Below, piece after piece: positions 56,720 to 64,000 of a stretch of 64,000 bases of DNA. The notes under the pieces are model-generated. The model did no database searches and had not been told where the DNA came from. It saw only the letters and a list, made by a program, of their open reading frames with translations. A program made the position numbers and the translations under genes. Each line of letters starts with the position of its first letter. The first letter of the stretch is position 1. Location: positions 5,638,811 to 5,702,810 of the forward strand of contig NW_024037062.1 in assembly GCF_015706575.1 (NCBI RefSeq), read 5' to 3'. This DNA is from Patiria miniata. Its lineage: Eukaryota; Echinodermata; Asteroidea; Valvatida; Asterinidae.

Positions 56720-57814
56720 ATGGCGTTTTCTACAAACTCAACTCCTGAGCTGAACTCAACCTTTGAAGTCCTGTACACGTACCCCGAGTTGGTTTTTCTT
56801 GCCGTTGGGTTCTCTATCCTGATAGTCCTGGCAATCAGCGGTAACTGCCTGGTCTTGGTTGCCGTGGCCCGTACCAAGAAACTCCAGAATGTCACCAACG
56901 TGTTCGTGGTCAACCTGAGCGTGACTGACTTTCTGTCCAGTTTTGCAAGCATGTGGATTGTACCTGGCTTGCTGAGTAAAACTCCCGGCTACCCATTGCA
57001 GCCCGACATCCTGTGCGTTGCCTCGGCGTCTCTTGTGTACATCACCATAAGTACCAGCCTATTTACCCTTGCAAACATCGCCCTGAACCGATGCATCCTA
57101 GTCATTAGACCTATGGAGACCTACCAATGGCTGTACACACCCAAGAAGACTGCCTTGATGGTTTTTGGCTCTTGGCTAATTCCCTTGTGTACCACCATCA
57201 TACCGCCATTGTCCGGCATTGGTGGCCTTGGTTTTGATCCAGAGACACGCTTCTGCAAAGATGTGGAAACTCATCCGAGAGCTGACGAGTACGACAACCT
57301 TCAATTTGCCGTGTTTTGTCCACTGCCCTTCCTTGTCATCATTACTTCATATCTCCTGATCTGGCGACATGTTAGACGTCACTTCAAGAAGCGTGGACAA
57401 CATGAACACGGTCTGCAGTCATCGAGCGGTAGACGTTCTGGCCCCTCGTCTCCTTCAAAGCAAGAGAGTGACGATGCCCATACTAGTAGCTCTCAACAGC
57501 CCGCTGGGGCTATCAAAAGCACCCTGAGTTCACGTCGACTGAGCCGCCGTATGAGGAATGAGCAACTGGCAATAACCAAGAACCTCTTTTTGATTATCTT
57601 AGTCTTCATGGTCTGCGTCATTCCTCATGCCATCATTGATGTCACTAGCAACCACCGATACGAGCTGTACGGCGCCTTGATCTTATTCATCAGTTGTTGC
57701 ATTAATCCTCTCATCTATGCCGTCAAGCATCCACATTTCGGTCCAGTGATGAGAGCATTGATACGCTCCAGATGTACTTCAGAATCTAAAAGCTCCTCTC
57801 AAAAGATTCCGTAG
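56720..57814 (+). CDS. Intronless rhodopsin-like (class A) orphan GPCR, copy B
   Basis: Intact 364-aa paralogue of the receptor at 40504, with no indels and 12 amino-acid differences. Changes are I58V, I77S, L78M, T80I, M98L, V156L, S178F, S245P, S261P, R263G, V293I and Y352C. Four fall in or near TM2 and the top of TM3 (77-98) and one beside the ECL2 Cys (178), positions that often touch ligand. All structural landmarks (Asn42, Asp70, Cys99, NRC, Cys179, CVIP, NPLIY) are kept. In the 3' flank, copy B has an AATAAA at 57830-57835 directly after the stop codon, where copy A reads AATCAA. Keeping a full open frame while the neighbouring protease decayed suggests the receptor is still functional. 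Confidence 0.9.
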   Translation: MAFSTNSTPELNSTFEVLYTYPELVFLAVGFSILIVLAISGNCLVLVAVARTKKLQNVTNVFVVNLSVTDFLSSFASMWIVPGLLSKTPGYPLQPDILCVASASLVYITISTSLFTLANIALNRCILVIRPMETYQWLYTPKKTALMVFGSWLIPLCTTIIPPLSGIGGLGFDPETRFCKDVETHPRADEYDNLQFAVFCPLPFLVIITSYLLIWRHVRRHFKKRGQHEHGLQSSSGRRSGPSSPSKQESDDAHTSSSQQPAGAIKSTLSSRRLSRRMRNEQLAITKNLFLIILVFMVCVIPHAIIDVTSNHRYELYGALILFISCCINPLIYAVKHPHFGPVMRALIRSRCTSESKSSSQKIP

Positions 57815-57829
57815 ACTCTACGAGACTCT

Positions 57830-57835
57830 AATAAA
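57830..57835 (+). terminator. Candidate poly(A) signal unique to GPCR copy B
   Basis: AATAAA begins 16 nt after the copy B stop codon. The matching site in copy A is AATCAA, so one base change creates the hexamer. Use as a cleavage signal is inferred, not shown. Confidence 0.35.
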
Positions 57836-58424
57836 TTTCGGCAATTTTAAAAGGCGTTTTCTTTTCTTTTCCTATGAAAATAAGAATTGTTTCCATAAAG
57901 TGCTTTTGATGACAAAAGCTTCTGTAAATAGAGTCGCTATTTTGTTATTGGTAATTTCGTAGTTTCTCAAAAACCTTTTTTTTCACAACAGTGTATTATG
58001 GAGGCACATATAATTACCTGGACAACAAGCATGGATAAACTGCATTTATTACCGAGATTTGGCCTCAGATCAAGACTCCAGTGATTATCCAAATCATTTT
58101 CAATGATTAATTCCACAAATGATGACACCCAAATCAATAGCATACTCAGCCTTCGACAAAATTTGGATTCGGGCAAATTGATACTTCTAGGTAGACAGCA
58201 ATGAATGGAAAAAGTACTTTCGTTGTTGAATTCAAGGAGAATGGACTGGTTAACGCTTTAAACTTCTTTATTCTGCTGTCGTATATTCACTTAATATTTT
58301 GAAGCGCATATCCGGCATTTCTATATGAGAGATTATCGGTCGTTCACCCTCTCCACTTTATATGCCAAGTTGTCCGGTTGGTGAGGGAACGGGAACAGTT
58401 TATTTTGCGGAGAGCGCCCTCACT

Positions 58425-58860
58425 GAGGACATAACTTGTATGATGAAGGAACAAAGACCTGTCCTATGTTAGGACGCTGTATGCAAGGCGTCTATACGCT
58501 GAAGTCAGTGAGGTCCTCATACAAAATGTTGGACTCAAAGAGACTTAGTGTGGACACCAACGTCAACATAAAATGAGGACATAACTTGTATGATGAATGA
58601 ACAAAAACCTGTCCTTTGTAGGACGCTGTATGCAAGGAGTTTGGACGCAGAAGTCAATAAGGTCCTCGAACAAAATGATGGGCACCAAGAGACTTAGTGT
58701 GGACACCAACGTAAACATAAAATAAGGACAGAATTTGCATGACGAAGGAACAAAGACCTATCCTCTGTGAGGACGCTGTGTGCAAGGGGTCTAAACGCTG
58801 AATTTGATCAGGTCCTCATACAAAATGTTGCGCACCAGGAGACTTAGTGTAAAATCCAAA
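58425..58860 (+). repeat. 146-150-bp tandem satellite, three units, copy B
   Basis: Units start at 58425, 58575 and 58724, orthologous by position to the array at 42229-42960. Confidence 0.9.
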
Positions 58861-59591
58861 AAAAGAAAAAGAAAAAAAAAGAGGTCAATTTACAAAATGA
58901 ATATTATTGTAAGTATCATGGGTTTCCCGAGTTATTTGAACATTTGTTTCAATTAAATTCAATGGATTGATGACTACTTTTATTCCGTGGGCTCAATAGT
59001 TAATTCGGAATTCGAATGTACAACATAAGTACACCAATAATTTCATAGTTGGTCTTGTGAAATATTTGGTTCGGTTATTCATATTCAGTTCGTGCGTAGA
59101 CATTATATATGTTAAGGAGTTAGAATCCAATGGTTTAGTATTGTATATTAGATTGCCATGAGTTAACCTTTTGTGCATTTATTGTTACTTCATTAAAATA
59201 ACAAAAAACACGCAAAGCACAAAGTGTAATGCATTATACAGGTTTTCCCCAATAATTTTAACACTTGTATCATTTATATTCCATGGACAGTTTAATTGCG
59301 TTCCTAGACGACGGTTTCGAATTTACATCAAAACGTATTGCAGTGTAATTCACGAAATGTAGGATTTCCATTCGCGGCGCTGAAAAGACACCTTGCCTCT
59401 CACAACATCGCGAAGTACAAATTGTTTAATTAGGCTGATCGTTAGTTTTGATATTGCGAAAAAAATGTCCTGCACGGTTTCCCACGCAGCCCACATAGAC
59501 CCATCGTAATCCACATCAGAATCAGACTGCGCATCGCCATTCGTCCCCGACAACGAGATGGAAATTCGAATGGACAAGCTTTACTAGTGAC

Positions 59592-59861
59592 CATGGGCGT
59601 CGCCAGGATTTTTTCTAGAGGGGGGCAAAATTTTTTTTTGCCAAAAAATGCTTGTATTTCTCAACACATTCTCGATTTATCAGTTTTAGAGGGGGCAGGG
59701 ACATTTTGCCCCCCCCCCGAACTCATTAAATTTACACCACTTTGTCTTCGCGCTTCTTTTTCTTTTTTTTCCTTTTCTTTTTTTTCTTCCTTTTTTTTTT
59801 TGGCTTTTCCGGGGGGGGGGGGGGCAAGTGCCCCCCTTGCCCCCCCCTCGCGACGCCCATG
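59592..59861. mobile_element. hAT-like MITE in copy B with 8-bp target duplication
   Basis: Termini CATGGGCGTCGC and its complement, with G-, T- and C-rich interior. Flanked by the direct repeat CTAGTGAC (59584-59591 and 59862-59869). Copy A has the near-identical empty site CCAGTGAC at about 43818. 270 bp. Confidence 0.9.
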
Positions 59862-59899
59862 CTAGTGACCTGGTAAGAGGCATTTTCTACCCAGAAATC

Positions 59900-60335
59900 A
59901 GCAACATCGAGCCATCAACTGGAAAATTCCTCACCAGCGTGATCTATGACAAACAGATCCAAAGACGTTGAAAACGGCAACAGTCATTGGCATATCCAAG
60001 CCTGGCAAAGAGCCGAAGCTAGCAGCCAGCTACAGACCGATCTCGCTCCTCTCCATCTGATACAACCCTTGAAAGAGCGATCCTCAACCGCATCTCTCAA
60101 ATTGTTATTTTTTTTCCAACCCTGACCAACAGGAGCAGCACAGCAGATCAGGTGCTAGCACTTATCACATAAAGACAACGGCTACCAACGAAAACTGAAA
60201 ACCAACTCAGGAACAACGGACGATAGCTATCACATTTGGCGGGAGGAATGGGCCAGGAACGGCTTCAAGAACAAGGAGCTGATCGCTGACCTCAGTGTTC
60301 GACTCCTTGGCATGGACCTCCCTCGCAGTCCTATG
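59900..60335 (+). pseudogene. Non-LTR retrotransposon reverse transcriptase N-terminal remnant, copy B
   Basis: Paralogue of 44240-44700 with the same RT pieces; the sequence just upstream is shortened by a deletion that joins GAGGCATTT to TACCCAGAA. Confidence 0.7.
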
Positions 60336-60672
60336 AATTAAGTTTAGGCCAGCCAAATGTGGAAACGTTCTCTAGATAATAATTTCACGGCATTTCAGGG
60401 TAATAGCTGGCATCCATCTAGATCCATTCTTTGAACCATAACAAACAAGATGTGGGTGGATGCCATCGTTAATTTTGACCGTAAAAATACATAATTTGCA
60501 TACATCAATAATCCCTGCTGTGTAATATATCTGTTCCCCACATTCGGGTATATTTGTAATTTTCTACTTTTTGAAAATTTTATTTTGGTGAATCTATACT
60601 TACACATCCTTACTTAAGAATATTTTCTAAAGCATATTTGTGACTGAATAATTATAAGAACATAGTAATGAT

Positions 60673-61133
60673 GCAGGGGCGGCGGAACCGGGGGGGCTGG
60701 GGGTTGGGCGTTTGCCCCCCAGATTTTCGCAAGTGCCCCTCTTGCGGCCATAAGTGTGCCCCCTCGAGCATTAAAGTGTCCCCTCGAGATACAACAAAAA
60801 TGCCCTTAAAGTATCTTACTATTTCTTAGAAGTAACCATTTCCCAATAATGGTAGAGATATTTTTTATATAAACGAGGGATATGAAAACCAAGTCCCAAA
60901 ACCCATACAAGACGCCCTGAAAATGGTGACATAATGTATGTCTAGCATATAAGCATTGGTTTTGAAGAGCGCCCCCTATGTTGGAAGATGGTACCCCCCC
61001 CCTCCCACTATTTGATTTTACGGAGGTCAAGTGTGTCCGGTGAAAAAAACGTGGCGACATTTCAGCACGGGTTTGCAAGTGCCCCTTTTGGGTGCTGCCC
61101 CCCCCCCAGTTTTAAACCCGTTCCGCCGCCAAT
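60673..61133. mobile_element. hAT-like MITE in copy B with 8-bp target duplication
   Basis: Termini share GGCGGCGGAAC as inverted repeats. Flanked by GTAATGAT on both sides (60665-60672 and 61134-61141); copy A has a single GTAATGAT at the empty site (about 45034). 461 bp. Inserted after the duplication. Confidence 0.9.
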
Positions 61134-61385
61134 GTAATGATCCAAACTGCTACTCTTACACCCCAAAGTTTCGCACATTTACCTTGTCTCCAGATATCTT
61201 CAAGTAGTCTTGCCAAACATCAGCATGTGAGCTTTAAATTCACCAATTAAGTTGCTTACTGGCACAGTTATCATATTAAAACCTTATTGAAAAGCATGCG
61301 AACAATGATAATGTTGTGATAGGATTCCCTGCAAACAGAAACGGGGTAAACGAGGTGTCTGTTAATTGGCCTAATTAGTGAAGGG

Positions 61386-61535
61386 TTGCCTAACGTGGGA
61401 GACTTGAAAAAGTTTAAGGAAATTCCTAAAATTATTGGAAAGAAAACACACTGACATTGGCATAATTACTGGGAGCATTTTTTTTTTTTGGGGGGGGGGT
61501 CCTTGAACTTATTCAAGCCTCCCATGTTAGGCGAC
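61386..61535. mobile_element. MITE with CCTAACGTGGGAGACTTGAA termini, copy B
   Basis: Paralogue of 45285-45449, present before the duplication. Confidence 0.75.
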
Positions 61536-61823
61536 CTTTCGCCTAATTTAAGCCCAGTTTACGGACAGCCAGCTCGTATTCCCGTTTTTGTTTGCTGAGC
61601 TAAATGTCATAATGGTATTATTGTTCACGTGATTATTCCATAAAGTTTTAATAGGGCAACTGTGCAAATAAGCAACCTGATAAACGGAGAGCTGAATAGT
61701 GTTTAATCAAATATTGGGCACAGATCCCCTGATTGTCTTAAAGCATAGTATTATCGACCCTGATCACAGAATGGCCATTCTTAAGTTTCGCTAGATCAGA
61801 CAAAGGCCAATTGGCGCCATGCC

Positions 61824-63621
61824 AAATGGGGCCAATTTTACATTTAATCAAAAATTTTAGAACGAGAACGAAACCAGTATCAGTGCTTGCAATGTAAGTT
61901 TCCTTGGCTAAATGGTGAAACTTACATTCAATGTTAAAATCCACAAACACAGTTTACTATAACTGTACTGATGTCTGTAAAAGTGTAGCTTATGGCAAGC
62001 GGTAACTCAGATTCGATCAGCTAGTGTCAACCGCATAACAAAGAAATATGGCCGAAGGGCGGAGCTTCAGTTTCCAAATCCTTTATTTCACGCGGTGAAC
62101 TGTAAGATAAAGAAGATAAAAACCTTCTATTACACTTGTAAAATCACTAACTCATTTTCTTAACACGTGCTTAAATGAATGTAAGGTACAACTACAGAGA
62201 CTAATTAAAGTAAGTGTAAATTACAAACTACAAAGACTAGCATCCTTATAAAATCAGAAACGCTTTGTGCAGAATAAGCCAGATCCTTAAATAAAGGGAT
62301 CGCTCCATCATAAGTGGCCGTGATACGGCGTTAGACAACAGAAATAATAACAGGTATCGCTCATACGCGCTCTAGTACTAAAAGAACTGAAATCCACTCA
62401 TTAAGAAAATAACAAATGTGGGATGGACATGTTAACACAATATACGAGTACAAGAGTTTAACAGAAACAGCTAATTCTAGACGAATGTGAGTGAGTCTGA
62501 ACGATCAGGTACATGATAAAACTACAAATAAAGTCTACAATCCTAAGAAACATCAACTGGCTGAAGTATTATGAAGGAAAAAGGGCCTACAAAATTATCT
62601 CTACTTACATGACTGTGGTTCCGGGGCGTCTAACATATGTAAGGTCGAAGGGATGCTCTAATCAGTATTTCGCAAGTCAAAATGTCCTGGAAAAATGCAT
62701 ATTCAGAATAACTCTTTGTTTCTAAAAGTGAACCGGTCTGTGGCCTGTCTGGATACGGAACGAGCACTTTTAGCTGCACAGTGCACACACACCAAAAAAC
62801 CCAGACGTTACCTCATCCACTGAGGTCAGAAGTGGCACTTGGCAACAATGGTCCTATTGATGAGCACAGCATCTCAAGTGCATAATGAGGCAGAACCAGT
62901 TAGCAAGTATCCAAAACTGTAGGAGATAGAGTTACTACATTAAAGGGGCTCTTCAGAAAACTGGTAGGGCGGGTAAAGCACCGTCCGAGACAATAACACA
63001 ACATGGTCCAGCTTTTTAAATGAATGAAATCCAAGTTATCAACTACACAAACTTTCACCAAACTTTCCCCAAATCCAGGAAACTTAGTGAAACTTTCTAT
63101 AAATAACTGAAGTGAATGACTAAAGTTCAGTTGCTAAAAACTAATCAAACTTATACCATCTTAAATCTCATCCAAAGTTACAAAAACTGAATATACAAAC
63201 AATAATGGAAATATCAAAGCATCATAAAACAAACTTCAATCTTGTCAGTCTCTATATAATTTGGCAAAAGAGTAAAGTTGACAAATTCAAAGAACAATAA
63301 TTAACCTTCAAACCTTCAACCAATTGATCAACTCAAGTAATTGATTGTGTACTCCAAGTAAAGGAAAATGTGAACAAAAGAAATACAGGAACTTTGATGT
63401 GTATAAAAGACAGAAACATTAATACATACTTATTGGGCAAAGACAAAAGAGAACACTGTTGTGAATACGTCTGGTCACTTTGCCAAAATATGTGAAAGTG
63501 ACTAGGCACACTCACACGCACTCTGAGTCGTCTTTGGCCAATTCCAATTTTTGATGGGGGTGTTACTTTCTACAAAAACTTCACTCTAGAGGGGTTTTAC
63601 TACAAAGCGGTTCTTACAACA
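61824..63621 (-). mobile_element. Possible LTR or unique flank at right edge
   Basis: Sequence after the duplicon, with no supported gene. If the PPT-like GGAGGGG at 63622 is real, this would contain a minus-strand 3' LTR starting TGTTGTAAG at 63621. The other LTR edge is not identified, so the true extent is unknown. Confidence 0.2.
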
Positions 63622-64000
63622 CCCCTCCAAAAAGAAATGTCGTCACGACATTTTATCGGTCAAACATTGGTCTTTATACACAGTTCTTTGTGGAACGGCC
63701 TGTTCCAGTTGGAGCACGTTGGGAACACAGCATGTTCCCGCTAGGAACACACAGCGTGCCTAAAAGAAGCGATCGGGAACGTTCCGACTTTTGAAACGTT
63801 CCCTTACAATAAGAGAAAAACGTCTTTCCTTGATAAAGAAATTAGCTAGCCTTTTCAGTAGATTGGTCTGAGATTTAGGCAGTAGGTTTACGCTAGTCAG
63901 TTGGGTTCAGCTGACCAGTAGGCTGGCCTGGAGGATGTTGCAGACTGTGTTGATATGATGGTCACGAAGAATGTGACAGATTTGTCGTGGCCAGATACGA
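63622..64000 (-). mobile_element. Possible LTR-retrotransposon internal 3' end with polypurine tract
   Basis: On the minus strand GTCGTGACGACATTTC is followed by TTTTTGGAGGGG and then TGTTGTAAG, an order resembling the end of the internal region, a polypurine tract and the LTR start of Gypsy-type elements. The visible internal part has no convincing integrase or RNase H motif. Confidence 0.3.

Overview
The window is animal nuclear DNA: genes split by GT-AG introns, SINEs, MITEs and other transposons, homopolymer runs and satellites. The protein families (TFAM, POLR3A, a sigma-class GST, a secreted proteinase K-like protease, an intronless orphan rhodopsin-like GPCR) and the repeat style suggest a marine invertebrate deuterostome, most likely an echinoderm. 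That assignment is inference; no database search was possible.

Layout. At 827-5357 (minus) lie the first two coding exons of POLR3A, the largest subunit of RNA polymerase III; the rest runs off the left edge. Only 296 bp separate its start codon from that of TFAM (5654-18238, plus, seven coding exons, 256 aa), so a shared bidirectional promoter is likely. TFAM introns are full of repeats: a 42-G run, a 23-bp minisatellite, palindromic TTAA elements, SINEs, a 145-bp tandem array, and a block of about 5.7 kb that fills nearly all of the last intron. A five-exon sigma-class glutathione S-transferase follows (21105-26849, 206 aa).

The right half is dominated by a direct tandem segmental duplication: copy A at 32353-45723 and copy B at 45895-61823. 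Copy A carries exons 3-8 of an eight-exon secreted S8 serine protease (30985-38366, 376 aa, complete catalytic triad) and an intronless GPCR (40504-41598). The breakpoint falls in protease intron 2. Copy B therefore lacks the signal-peptide and first propeptide exons; it also has an in-frame TGA just before the catalytic Asp and a deletion next to an acceptor site, so it is a pseudogene. The copy B GPCR (56720-57814) is intact, 12 of 364 residues different from copy A. Because the copies are so alike, each serves as the empty site for insertions in the other. This exposes two hAT-like elements with 8-bp target duplications and two Helitron/Helentron-like insertions in B, and a TTAA element in A.

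The right edge (about 61824-64000) shows no supported gene; it may hold part of an LTR retrotransposon on the minus strand. I found no multi-gene system that I would call new. The most valuable signals are the POLR3A/TFAM head-to-head pair and the duplicon with its pseudogenised protease and duplicated receptor.
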